In this document: positions 37,101-45,531 of the stretch, piece after piece
Layout: each line of letters opens with the position of its first letter
Position numbering within the stretch: position 1 is the first letter of the stretch
DNA from: Liolophura sinensis
Lineage: Eukaryota > Mollusca > Polyplacophora > Chitonida > Chitonidae
Length of the DNA: 64,000 nucleotides
Assembly: GCF_032854445.1 (NCBI RefSeq)
Contig: NC_088299.1
Location: 2,395,001-2,459,000 of the forward strand
Reading direction: 5' to 3'
Made by a program: the position numbers and the translations under genes
The notes under the pieces: generated by a model
Databases searched by the model: none
Seen by the model: only the letters and a program-made list of their open reading frames with translations
What the model was told of the DNA's origin: nothing

Positions 37101-40100
37101 ACTTCTAATAGCTATTGCGCCAAAAACTCTAGGCCCATCCATAACCACGTTCTGAGCAACACTGGAGCTGGTCATGCACATCTAATGTCTTGCATCTGAC
37201 GCTGAGTCAGGCTTATAGTAGTTGGGTAATTAAGACTTTATTCAAACCTCATTATGAAGACCGTGCATAACTGTTATTTCTCATTTGCAACAACACTGAA
37301 ACAATGATACTTCGTTGGAAGGTAACAAATTTTTTGCGTTTTTGTCATTTGAACTATAAAGATAAATATATGATTTTCTTAGCGGTAGCCTCTTTGTCCC
37401 CAACCAACTTCTGGCAATGTCTATCTTTGCTGCACACGGCGTGTATTACATTTATCGCGGCTATCAGACGCTGGCCGGCAGTGACTGGTCGTCCACCCAG
37501 GGGGATCGATCGACTTGCTTTGCGATCAAGCGTGATTATCGGACGGTTACAGATTTCCAGTCTCGCGCTCCTAATTTACTGTGCCGACGCCGGGGCCGCT
37601 AGAGGCCGCCACTATCACCGCTTGGAATCGTCCTTATCTCCTTTACCATCTCGGGTAATGGATTAAAGCTAACAGAAATCTATCAGTCCTTGTGAAAACC
37701 CAAACCTTTTAATCGGACAATCCATACGAGAAATGGAAAAATAAGGCACGATCTTATCTCCCTGCGTTCTGTCGCTTCTTGGCGTGCCTGTAATACCCTG
37801 ATACCCCTCCCCTCGCTCCAAAATCTTAGGTTTCTCCCTCCTATTTCTCTTAGCACGCTCTGCGCCCCTTTTCAAACCTCTTTCCACTGCATTTCACAAT
37901 GTACAGTCTCCCCAGATCTCATATTCTCAATGTCTGGTGCAATTCAAAATATAACCATTTTCTCGCCCCATATCCATAGCCTGCATAAAGTGGGCGTACA
38001 GTGGACCTCAACATCGCCTTCCTTGAGAGCCTTGGACACCTGTAAAATTCATCACTGAGAGTCTTGAGTAACTGTAGACTCGTCGTCACTGAAGGTGGAC
38101 CTGCACAAAAGTCCCTTATGCGCACTTATAATCTTGCAATCTCTTCTCACACTCGATTGGAAATATGTCAGATCAGTCCCGCTCCATATAGGTATAGAGT
38201 CTCGCGATTGTTTCATCTTACACAAAATCCTTAAGATATATTGTACTCTTGAAACCTGCTGCTCTTTACATGACTCCGTCCTAATGCTTATTAAATTTTT
38301 ATATTTTCTTAGTTCTGTGGTAATTTATGTTGAACAGAGTTCTCGAAACAGACATTTCGATTACTGACCTGGAAGGACCATTGTGGATGGCGATTGGGTG
38401 TTAATTATACGGTACCTTTAGACGTGAAATTAACACTTAATTACCTAACATAGGCTCAAATAATTATTTATTTTACGACAGAGCTTGTTACATATATCAA
38501 AGTCAATATAACTGAGGTAAACTCCAAAGACTGCACAGTGCAAGGTCGTGGGGGTAGTCCGCTAAGGCTTCTCAGATCGTTCCTCATTATTGTGTCACGC
38601 AAGATCGACGGAGACAATTCAGCCTTGTTCCGGTTCAAATCAATGATAGTCTACATATATATCAACGACAGATGGCATTTCGAATGTGGAAAACGGTACA
38701 TAGGTTTTTCTCAGCGTGGAAATGAATGCATTCACATTATTGAAACTGTCCAAAAACTACAGCGAATTCGGCACGGTATAGTTGCAACAACACCACAATA
38801 TTACCTATATGCCTAGATGTGACATGCAAAGCTCAGTTTGAACGAAGTTTTATCTTGGAATAGGTTGCGCAGAAGTCTTGCGACTTCCGGTTTTGTTTAG
38901 GGAGGTCATAAAGGTTAGATACGATGAAGATCCTTCATTTTACTAAAATGTGAACATGAACACTGCTTGTGACTGACTGAAACAATTCATGGCATGTTAT
39001 GTCAGTTTTCCTCAAAACAAGGCACACCGCACTGTATGTCACTCACCTCAGCCAATGAGTCACGGGCTACCCCTTCAGCTCCCCCCACCCTCCACACGCA
39101 ACATACTGACCTGTGTCACTGTCGCTAATGATGTAACCTTAGACTGAATCTACAGCTAATGCTCCACATTCAATAATCTACAGATATACACCCTGTGCCG
39201 TACACCGTTATGTGGGAGATAAGAGGTTCGTGCTATAAAAACGGTCCCAGTGATAGCGGAATGAAAAGCGGCCTTGAACGCTGGAGATCGACGGAGGCTA
39301 GAGAGCCGGGCAGGAGTGCGGGTATCTCACAGGCCGGGAATGAATCCGCTGTCAGAGATGGAGGCAGACGATAGGAAGGGGAGAAGAAAGCAACGATTGT
39401 TACCCAGAGATGGAGAGATAAGCCATGCCCGTCTAGAGTAACCAGATTCACTGTCCAGTCAGTTATACAAGTATACGCAGAGTTTAGCGTTTCTGACAGA
39501 GACGTGATTCAGCAATTATATATGTGCAGCATAACTTGGCTACATAACTGACACAAGTGTGAATGCTTTCGACAAGGCGCAATATAGATACAGGTGTCAG
39601 CCCACACAATCGACGCTGTGCAACTGACACCTTACATCTGAGGTAGTGCGACAAAACAGAACTAAGATAACACGAACTACGTTATCCTGCAGAAATGATA
39701 TAATACAGACAATATCCAATAGAAATGCGACAGTACGACAGACGCCAGACAACAGTATTGGGATACCACGGACCGCTGGAGGCAACAGAAGTTCAGTATT
39801 AGGACAGATGTTATCCAACAGACTTGCTATAATGCGAAATGAGATAATGCGACAAACGCAATCCAATAAAACACGCGAGAGAATAAATCGCTATCCTAAA
39901 GACCTTAAGCAATGCAAGAGACGTTGGACCAATGGGACAGACGTTATCCGATAGAGACGAACTCTTACAAGACATCACACTCCTAAAGAACTGTGGAATT
40001 TACAATACCTTATTCACAATTTGGCACAGTCACAAGACGCTATCAGTCAGAAATTAAATAACAGGACAGACACGATCCAACAGAACTGAGTTAACAGGAC

Positions 40101-43100
40101 AGACACTATCTAACAGAACTGAGTTAACAGGACAGACACTATCTAACAGAACTGAGTTAACAGGACAGACACTATCCAACAAAACTGAGGTAACAGGACA
40201 GACACAATCCAACAAAACTGAGGTAACAAGACAGACACTATCCAACAGAATTAAGGTAACAGGACAAAAGAATGAAAGTTTTGTACGACAGACCGTATGT
40301 GGTGAACTGAAGGAATACTCTCTATATATACTTTAAAAGAATATCTTAATGTATCTGAGGATACACGCTATATCTGAATTTTTGTGCAAGGACTAAATAG
40401 CTATAAATGACTGCTATACGGTGATGGTAGCTGACCAGTTGACACAGGAGCACAGTTAGGCAGTGACATGATGTGAATGGAAACTATGACCAATAGCACA
40501 TGAACAATGACATTTCATGGCACAAACAGCGTTACTTGAAAAAAAGAGACGAAAACCTGAAAATACACTTGATGAATAATATGTAGACCAAATCGCTCAA
40601 ACAATGACACAATAGATGTGTCATGTTGATCATATTACACTGTCCCGAAAAGCTAAACAGCTATACACACGTCATGATAGCTGTGAGTTTACATCGTGAG
40701 AGTTTAACATTCCCTTGAATGCCGCAGATGAAGGCAACCACTTGGTTGAAGTAAACGAAAACAACAGTTACTCCAACACTGCGGCTATATTACACCTGCA
40801 TGAAGTTATTGTTTATGTGTTTCACATCGACGAGATACAAGTTTAACTTATCGCCTCTTCTGTGCTGTTCAGCTTTTTATGCCTTCGCCAAAAGTCAGCA
40901 AAACATATGCTTTGTACATATATAGATTATGCATTCAAATGTACAACACGTTATTAACACCGTGTCATACATGTCACGTATGAACTGATCGCTCATACGC
41001 CCTAGACTATCACTGAGGATTAACGCCGCTCTTGAAAGTATTTCCCTTTATACACAATGACCGTTAACGTTACGGGTGCATTCAGTGCCCGCGGAGTAAA
41101 CCATCAGCTTTTGTTAAGTAACTGACGAACTTTGTCACAAGTGATCTCCAACGAAGCTCATGTAAAGTGGTTTAAACGGCCATACATGCGCTGTCGACCA
41201 TGCAGAGTGTTAAAGCTGCACTCTAAACACTAAGTTTTTAAATTTATAATATAATATTATGATTTTTGAGTATTGCTAGAGTAGATTGTGTTACTGCAAC
41301 ATGGTATTATGTAATGAATAGCACCGTACACCATCACACCAACAAAAAACAACGGTATTCTGTTAGAGTAATAGAACAAAGTTATTATATCAAGTAATGA
41401 TGTATAGCAATTATTATAAGATAATCAATTCTCTCATCACTCAGATCACTCAGATTACATCACTCAGAAGTCATTTACCTGACTGGTGCTTTTACGTCAT
41501 ACTCAAGAATATTTCACTTATACGACGACACCAAGCATTATGATGGCGAGAAACAGACGCAGAAAACATAGTATCCTGTCAAATTAACACATTAGTTTTT
41601 ACAGTGTAATATGTTTTGCCGTCAGGTAAAGTTATACGGCGTTGTTTGTAAACTGATCTATTGTTAATTGTTAGTGAGAAGGCTTGATACATGAAGACGA
41701 GAGACATGAGGTGAAGCCGAAACTGTATACCCTATAACCTAGGTTACGGTTTACCTTTTCTCGTAATGTACGGCATCCTAGCCGCCATGCGCTGTGGGTA
41801 GCTTGGCCCGAAGCTGTAACGGTTGGCTGGTGTAAAAAGGATCTGACAACGCATGCAGTATATTATATCCACCACAAAGGTCTATAGCTTATAACACAGC
41901 CGTTACGCTGCCTGTCTTATGAACGAAAGAATGAAAGGTCTTCCGAAAAGATATAGTCGTATCGCGATATGAGAAAAGTGTACCATAAATAGTATGATAA
42001 GATAGAGTGACATTCTTATCTGTCAACCCTCTATCACGTTTGTTATCGAATGTACCAGTTCATGATATGGTAACAAACACGTTCGGCGAGGGCGTCTTAC
42101 CTATGTATAGCCTTTTAAACACACGTATTAAGGCAGTGTTCGCACGGTACGTCGCCACATATAATCATATAGTAATTGGACGAAAGCGGCAAAAATTATA
42201 AAGGTTAATCGAATCGTTGCTATAACAGGAGATTAAGCTCGATCTTCATTCGTGTTAAGTGCGAGACGAAGTTTCGTTTTAGACATGAGTCGTTAGTACA
42301 GATAAGCACACGAAGAGCCTGTATTTATAGTAACGTGAGGTTAAAAATCAAGCCTAAATTGCACCGCTGGCTCTTTACATAGGGCTACCCCGATGAGCAC
42401 AAAATTCTTGGAATCTGTTCTCTTCTCTGAGTACGTATAATATGTATATTGTCGAGGTGATCTCAGATCGGTTTTTATCACTCTGCTCGATCACATCCAA
42501 AACAGTATCAATACAATATCATTTATATACATGTATATAACAAAACGAATAATGTGTTTTTGTCAGACAGCACTCAGAATTACTTGAAAAATATTAGCTT
42601 ACATATACTGAACCGCCCAGACCCCAGGCCCCATTCGGACACAAAATTGTGTGCTGTATTTACTCGTCTGTGAATTCGGTCACGCGTAGGAACAGTTTCT
42701 TAAGCATGGTGGGGATGCTATGCCTGTAAAATTATATTACTTAATATACCCTTCTTAAGCTTTTATCCCCGAAGCGGTAACGTATTTGTTCTTGTATAGA
42801 CAATAGTTTAAATAGTTTAAATTGCTCATGTATCGTGTTACAGAGTGAACAATACAGTTAACAGTTGTATGTGGAAGTTCTTCTGACCAGATTAAGAGTC
42901 GAATCCCCTCCTAAAAGGTGTGTAAATACTCCGAGATTGAATTCAACATCTACCCTGAAAAGGAGACATAAAGCTATGATTATAAAATGGAGGGGAGGGG
43001 GAGAGGAGGAGGAGTGGGGGACTGCACTGGATGAACGGGAGGAGAAGGTGGACAAATGTTCCTTATGTAGAAAGAGAAGAGAAGTAGGTAACTTTGTCTC

Positions 43101-45111
43101 ACATGGAAAGGAAGGGGTGTAGGACAACGATCTCTTAGGTGAAAGTGTGTGTGTGTGTTGGCGGGGGGAGGGGGGGGGGGTGATAGGCAACATTGAAAGA
43201 AGGTGAAAGAAGTGAAGGGTAGGCAACGCTCCCTTAGGTGGAAGTAGGTGGAGGTACACAACGATCCCGTAGGTAGAATTAGGTGGAGGTACACAACGAT
43301 CCCTTAGGTAGAATTAGGTGGAGGTACACAACGATCCCTTAGGTAGAATTAGGTGGAGGTACACAACGATCCCTTAAGTGGAATGGGGAATGACGGGCAA
43401 CAACCAATAGGTGACAGAAGTGAGGGGTAGACAAATGCATCCTTAGGTGAAAGAATAGAGAGGTAGACAACGCTCCCTTAGGTCGAAGGAAAGGAGTAGA
43501 CAGCGCTCTCTCTAGGGTCTCTCTAGGGGCATATCAAACAACCGTTTTGTGCGAAAAGTGTTCAAAAAATATTCTCTCCTAAGACCAAATATAATTCAAC
43601 GATCGTGATTTCCAAATGCCGACATATACGTGTCATATGCTAAACAAAACTCTCTTCATTTTTTGGTCACATCAACAACTTCACCAAAACGCTACTATAT
43701 AGATTATTTGCATCATGACATGTGAAAAACCAGCAGTAGAATGCAATTTATTGTGAACATTTAGGCCAACAACATAATGATATTACCAAGACGCCAAATG
43801 CTTCGACATGACGATGAATAGGACGATCTAGATGACAAAAATGATAACGATCAATTGACCTTCACACTAGACTCTCGTTGAAGAGTAAATGCATAAGGCC
43901 ATACCTATGCATTAACAGCGCTGTTTATAATCGTACAAATAGTACTGGTAGAGCGGGAAGGTATTTGTCTACACCAAAATGAACAGAAGTTAATAGGCCT
44001 ATGAAACGAGATATTTCCTTGCCTGTGATAAGGGCTTGTGTGAAATGATCGCTGCCGGGGCAGTTTGGATAAGGAGCCGTGGTGTTAAGAGAGTTGGGTG
44101 GGTGTGAAAGAAAATAGTTCTTTTGACCAGCTAAAGAGTCGAATCCCCTCCTAAAAGGTGTGTAAATACTCCGAGATTGAATTCAACATCTACCCTGAAA
44201 AGGGGGCATAAAGCTATGCTCATTAAATGGCGGAAATTCGACACCTCTTTGATACTGGTGATAAAGGCTGGACCGTCGAGCGCCGATTCCAATATAAAAA
44301 CGCTCCACAGTTTAATCGGTTTTAGACATCTCTGTCGTTAGGGCAGATATTCGTCGTCCAAACATGTATAATATATCAGCTTTTTTCTTTCTTTCTTTCT
44401 TTCTTTCCTTAAACTATATCGCACTGGAAAAAATCGAATGGTATGATTGGTCTAATACAGTGGACCATATGTCTGAATTCACACCAACCACTGTTCAAAA
44501 ATACTAGGGTTTGCTAGGAATTCAGTCTAATAGCTGGTGTTATATCATTACATATAAATTTTTAAAAAACCAAGAAGAAAAACAAAGGCTATTCAAGGAT
44601 TGTTCCACGGTTATATTGGAGACCCTTTCAATTCCGTGTAATTGGTATTTTCTTTGCCACTTGTCCAGCGTCAACAAAGTATATTAAAAGCTTCTCTCAT
44701 CTGAATACTAATCTATTTACTTATTCATCTGATCGTGGTTTTACGTCATATAATAGAATACAACACGATTGATTCGACAGATGAAACGGCACATATGGAT
44801 GAAGTAAACCGAACTGTACTATGAGGAAATCACTTCCCATTGCCTGTGCTTGACAAACGCTTCTGACATAAGGCTGCAGACATATCAGCGAGAGCTGGAT
44901 TCGAACTCGTGAGCTCGTTCATGAATTCGAGCTCATTTAACACGGAGCATGTAACAGTCTAGACTGAGGAAATCTGCATCACTCGTCATCTCTACACCAA
45001 GAAATAATTCCTTAAACTACATGTACCAGGCAATCACAGTACACGGAAAAGAATGTTATAGGCCTACTCACGCTTTAGCGGCTTGGGGTTAGACTGCTTT
45101 CTGCGGGACAT
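18812..45111 (-). CDS. fog: Friend-of-GATA (FOG/ZFPM/u-shaped) cofactor, complete spliced CDS in six coding exons
   Basis: Model: join of 45111-45072, 25349-25111, 23945-23831, 23447-23211, 22381-22202 and 21657-18812, all minus strand; 3657 nt, 1218 residues plus TAA. Every intron has GT and AG ends and every phase fits (1,0,1,1,1). FOG proteins bind the N-terminal zinc finger of GATA factors through CCHC fingers and recruit NuRD and CtBP, acting in the nucleus as corepressors or coactivators. Seen here in order: NuRD motif (residues 1-14), acidic stretch, PR domain (about 44-156), CCHC finger 1 (216-237), fingers 2-3, PLDLS (527-531), fingers 4-11, final CCHC finger at 1174-1195. Length is slightly above the roughly 1000-1150 residues usual for vertebrate FOGs. 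BCL11 and SALL proteins share the N-terminal motif, but the PR domain plus CCHC fingers point to FOG. Splicing is inferred, not observed. Confidence 0.93.
21658..22201 (-). other. fog: FOG intron 5 (544 bp)
   Basis: GT/AG borders. It holds a short decayed SINE tail near 22000-22035; nothing else is recognised. Confidence 0.8.
22202..22381 (-). CDS. fog: FOG exon 5: CCHC zinc finger 1
   Basis: 180 nt, residues 211 (split) to 271 (split). Acceptor TTTCTCCACAG, donor GTAAAA. It holds one finger with Cys216, Cys219, His232 and Cys237, spaced C-x2-C-x12-H-x4-C and ending in the HxxFYC form typical of FOG GATA-binding fingers. A Ser/Pro-rich stretch follows (CHLPSSHFSPTGFREGSRPG). In vertebrate FOG-1 the first CCHC finger is one of those that contact the GATA N-finger. 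Confidence 0.92.
22382..23210 (-). other. fog: FOG intron 4 (829 bp)
   Basis: GT/AG borders. AT-rich, with short AAAT runs near 22780; no other feature. Confidence 0.8.
23211..23447 (-). CDS. fog: FOG exon 4: end of PR domain and Pro/Ser-rich linker
   Basis: 237 nt, residues 132 (split) to 211 (split). Acceptor TGACTTGTCAG, donor GTAAG. It begins DKVWCEIKRDVLIHSELTAV, the last strands of the PR domain, where vertebrate FOGs carry a similar xLWC..I..GEEL..F sequence. A low-complexity linker rich in Pro, Ser and Asp follows (about 157-210) with repeated SP dipeptides, possible proline-directed phosphorylation sites. No catalytic SET signature is visible, as expected of FOG PR domains. Confidence 0.9.
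23448..23830 (-). other. fog: FOG intron 3 (383 bp)
   Basis: GT/AG borders; no feature recognised inside. Confidence 0.8.
23831..23945 (-). CDS. fog: FOG exon 3: middle of PR domain
   Basis: 115 nt, residues 94-131 plus one base. Acceptor TTTTTGTCCAG, donor GTAAG. It encodes FTDHHGQPVFLKMGDNGRW and ends NCLVYYD; the NC-[LI]-VY pattern is the core PR-domain strand seen in vertebrate FOG-2. It is too short to stand out alone. The call rests on phase agreement at both borders and the PR-domain match. Confidence 0.9.
23995..24185 (-). mobile_element. SINE in FOG intron 2
   Basis: TGATGGGTGTTTTATGCCGT, ACTCAAGAATA, GGGAAACCGGACAGTGCCC and GGACTTGAACTCACAGCGAC. Lacks the outer head; same orientation as the gene. 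Confidence 0.85.
24429..24565. repeat. 17-bp minisatellite, about 8 copies
   Basis: Unit TGTGTAGACTGGTTGAC, nearly perfect. Open minus frames (QSTSLHSQPVYTVN) are by-products. Confidence 0.95.
25111..25349 (-). CDS. fog: FOG exon 2: acidic region and first part of PR domain
   Basis: 239 nt, residues 14 (split) to 93. It follows an ATTGCTAG acceptor and ends at a GTAAG donor after GAG. The N-terminal half is acidic (PSDEESEDGEGGE). The second half (about 44-93), including MTVCGAIRLPRGGSLGPFIGE, matches the start of the PR domain of FOG proteins, where a strand ending in LPxGxxxGPF is characteristic. The reading frame is fixed by its junctions with exons 1 and 3. An internal Met at residue 56 exists but would cut the domain. 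Confidence 0.9.
25617..25945. repeat. degenerate tandem repeat, about 40-45 bp unit
   Basis: Repeats of GAGGAAACCGG, ATGATC and GAGAGAAAATCGAGATGAT, about seven diverged copies, 270 bp upstream of FOG exon 2. Confidence 0.8.
26329..26625. promoter_or_regulatory. GATA-motif cluster about 1 kb upstream of FOG exon 2
   Basis: Five WGATAR sites (26329, 26347, 26417, 26570, 26620) and a CGATAA at 26638 in about 300 bp of non-repetitive intron. Weaker than the 54.8 and 36.7 kb clusters. Confidence 0.28.
27904..28241. repeat. 169-bp tandem duplication
   Basis: Second copy starts at 28073. Shared blocks include GCCGAAATAAAA, GATTTTCGTTCTA, TTTTAAAGTTATTTCTGTTCA and GGCATACGTTTT. The copies differ by substitutions and small indels. 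Confidence 0.85.
28467..28733. mobile_element. non-autonomous TIR element (MITE), TA target site
   Basis: Arms of about 75 bp at 28467-28545 and 28660-28733. The right arm reversed reads TACACTAAAAAAAATTAATC then TGTTAATTTTAACAGAAAG; the left arm reads TACACTCAAAATC then CTGTTATTTTTAACAGAAAG. TA at both outer ends fits the Tc1/mariner target preference. No coding capacity. Confidence 0.75.
28902..29074 (+). mobile_element. 5'-truncated SINE
   Basis: Starts at GCTCATGCTGGCTTCC and keeps the whole central domain (GATGGTCGTGGGTTTCCCCC) and tail. Confidence 0.88.
29520..30335. repeat. minisatellite, 97-bp unit with 3-unit higher-order period
   Basis: The unit runs from AAACCTGTGATCCACACC to CATGGAGGTGAACAG, about seven copies from 29620. 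Two head variants (GATCCACACCAACC and GAACCTCGACAAGC) alternate in a 3-unit pattern of 291 bp. The array begins with a simpler 24-bp-like repeat of CCTATGGACATGGAGACGAA (29520-29620), probably the seed. Confidence 0.92.
30336..33243. other. intronic spacer, mostly repeat-free
   Basis: A CA/TA microsatellite occurs at 31147-31187 and a small duplication of TCAAATTAAAACATGA at 32721-32786. A minus-strand tRNA-like segment lies near 30515-30580. A GATA-like group (for example TTATCA near 30740, 30873 and 31045) may be regulatory. No exon recognised. Confidence 0.4.
31147..31187. repeat. CA/TA microsatellite
   Basis: ACACACACACACACACAC run continuing into TATATATATATATA. Confidence 0.95.
33257..33408 (+). 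mobile_element. 5'-truncated SINE with 13-bp target duplication
   Basis: Central domain and tail of the main family. AAATAGTAAAGCT (33244-33256) and AAATAGCAAAGCT (33409-33421) flank it, so it inserted already truncated. Confidence 0.9.
33422..34807. other. intronic spacer without recognised feature
   Basis: AT-rich. An isolated SINE-like CAAATAAATAAATAAATAC tail occurs near 34073-34090. Confidence 0.4.
34808..35510. repeat. 18-bp purine-rich minisatellite
   Basis: Unit GGAGGTGGAGGATCATTA, about 19 good copies to 35150, then a decayed stretch with GGTGGGGATCATTGGGA to 35510. As 18 is a multiple of 3, both strands stay open (RRIIRRW on plus, LLMILHL on minus). Strong purine bias on one strand. 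Confidence 0.95.
35840..35990 (+). mobile_element. 5'-truncated SINE
   Basis: GGGAAGGTCTTGCAGCAACC, GATGGTCGTGGGTTTCCCCC and GTATAAGTGAAATATTCTTG, with a decayed tail. Confidence 0.88.
36604..36930. promoter_or_regulatory. GATA-motif cluster in FOG intron 1
   Basis: Eight WGATAR sites in 327 bp: 36604, 36699, 36739, 36757, 36873, 36885, 36912 and 36925, in both orientations, plus GATAAG and CTATCG near 36800-36835. The segment is unique-looking and contains no SINE or satellite. Candidate intronic enhancer. Confidence 0.42.
37400..37760. promoter_or_regulatory. GC-richer unique island in FOG intron 1 with GATA motifs
   Basis: Repeat-free sequence of higher GC than its surroundings, with WGATAR sites near 37465, 37613, 37634, 37681 and 37755. 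No convincing exon is seen: short frames exist on both strands but show no domain. It may extend the 36.6-36.9 kb element. Confidence 0.25.
39640..40265. repeat. 33-bp minisatellite with an old, decayed flank
   Basis: Fresh core at 40058-40262, about six units of AACAGGACAGACACTATC plus CAACAGAACTGAGTT. From 39640 to 40057 the same words (GACAGACGTTATCC, CAACAGA, TCCAATA) recur at irregular spacing, suggesting a much older array. Confidence 0.8.
41474..41560 (-). mobile_element. SINE 3' fragment
   Basis: TGACTGGTGCTTTTACGTCA, ACTCAAGAATATTTCACTTA and ACGACGACACCAAGCATTAT. Confidence 0.8.
42876..42991 (+). repeat. 116-bp direct repeat, copy 1 (FOG intron 1)
   Basis: About 92% identical to 44116-44231, with a central block of roughly 70 bp that is essentially identical. 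The two copies lie 1240 bp apart. It contains a T-box-like AGGTGTG running into a forkhead-like TGTAAATA. It matches none of the SINE families here. Confidence 0.85.
42992..43510. repeat. G/A-rich repeats including a 35-bp unit
   Basis: A 35-bp unit (GTAGAATTAGGTGGAGGTAC then ACAACGATCCCTTAG) occurs about four times at 43231-43380, with diverged neighbours to 43510. A poly-G stretch lies near 43160-43180. Minus frames over this stretch are by-products. Confidence 0.8.
44116..44231 (+). repeat. 116-bp direct repeat, copy 2 (FOG intron 1)
   Basis: Partner of 42876-42991 in the same orientation, also inside intron 1 and 0.8 kb from exon 1. Divergence is confined to the two edges; the block from AGAGTCGAATCCCC to CTACCCTGAAAAG is unchanged. 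Confidence 0.85.
44384..44411. repeat. TTTC microsatellite
   Basis: TTTCTTTCTTTCTTTCTTTC run. Confidence 0.9.
44712..44925 (-). mobile_element. decayed SINE
   Basis: TTCATCTGATCGTGGTTTTA at the tail side and GCGAGAGCTGGATTCGAACT at the head side; the middle is heavily diverged. It lies within 150 bp of FOG exon 1. Confidence 0.55.
45072..45111 (-). CDS. fog: FOG coding exon 1: NuRD-binding N-terminus
   Basis: The 40-nt coding part encodes MSRRKQSNPKPLK and the first base of Arg14, then a GTGAGT donor. The same N-terminal motif in vertebrate FOG-1 binds the RBBP4/7 and MTA subunits of the NuRD complex. The start is well supported: the -3 base is A, an in-frame TGA lies 13 codons upstream, and the codon split over the splice (C|GT) reads straight into the acidic PSDEESED segment of exon 2. 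The exon is too short for ordinary ORF calling and lies 19.7 kb from exon 2. It is the only part of the gene encoding the NuRD contact, so a transcript starting inside intron 1 would lack it. Confidence 0.93.
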
Positions 45112-45309
45112 GTTGGCAGCCCGGGCTCTCTGACTCCAAGTTGTTCCTCACACGCGATCTCCACTTTCTCTTGACTATCACATGTTTCCTTATCAATAAG
45201 GCCTTCTTTCCGTGGACGTCCGGCAGAGAAGTGTTGTGCGCAATGACCCCGAGCCTGAGGGCAGCTAGCTTGCGTCCTGACCTCACCGCTCAGCCTGTTG
45301 GGTACATTC
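45112..45309 (-). other. fog: 5' UTR part of FOG exon 1, with an upstream splice acceptor
   Basis: Just above 45309 the minus strand has a pyrimidine-rich tract (TTTCCCCCTTTTTATTGC) followed by AAACAG, a good 3' splice site. If used, the ATG exon is the second exon (238 nt) and a non-coding first exon lies upstream. Two small upstream ORFs fall inside: ATG-TAC-CCA-ACA-GGC-TGA at 45307-45290 and a bare ATG-TGA at 45183-45178. The true transcription start cannot be placed from sequence alone. Confidence 0.5.
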
Positions 45310-45449
45310 CTGTTTGCAATAAAAAGGGGGAAAGTGATTGAAAGCGCTTACAATGGGCAAGTGATATCAGTCTGCGACATATGTACGGTATCAGCTAGCA
45401 GCCGCACTATAAATTATAGATACCGCCACCAAACGGCAATAATTTAGGC

Positions 45450-45531
45450 TTATCTGAAACTGAATATTTTATATCTGGCGAGATAAGGAGAATTAAAATG
45501 TCAATTCATATTGCGGCATTATCAGAGATAG
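45450..45531. promoter_or_regulatory. GATA-motif cluster upstream of FOG exon 1
   Basis: Four WGATAR sites in 82 bp: TTATCT at 45450, AGATAA at 45481, TTATCA at 45519, AGATAG at 45526. They lie about 340-420 bp upstream of the FOG start codon and about 140 bp above the candidate acceptor. Chance expectation is roughly one per 400 bp. The role as promoter or enhancer is inferred. Confidence 0.4.

Larger units (their letters stand above)
25350..45071 (-). other. fog: FOG intron 1 (19.7 kb)
   Basis: GTGAGT donor at exon 1 and TTGCTAG acceptor at exon 2. It contains SINEs, one TIR element, several minisatellites, a duplicated 116-bp block and GATA-motif clusters, listed separately. Repeat-free stretches at 26.0-27.9, 30.6-33.2, 36.0-39.6 and 40.3-42.8 kb hold no recognised exon. 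Confidence 0.85.

Noticed and set aside
42858-43294. Minus-strand Pro/Ser/His-rich frames
   Set aside because: They cover G/A-rich simple and 35-bp repeats.
45072-45111. BCL11 or SALL gene start
   Set aside because: They share the MSRRKQ motif, but the in-frame next exons encode a PR domain and FOG-type CCHC fingers.
45089-45286. Minus frame overlapping the FOG start
   Set aside because: It begins with GTG, not ATG, and the FOG frame has its own upstream stop and good start context.
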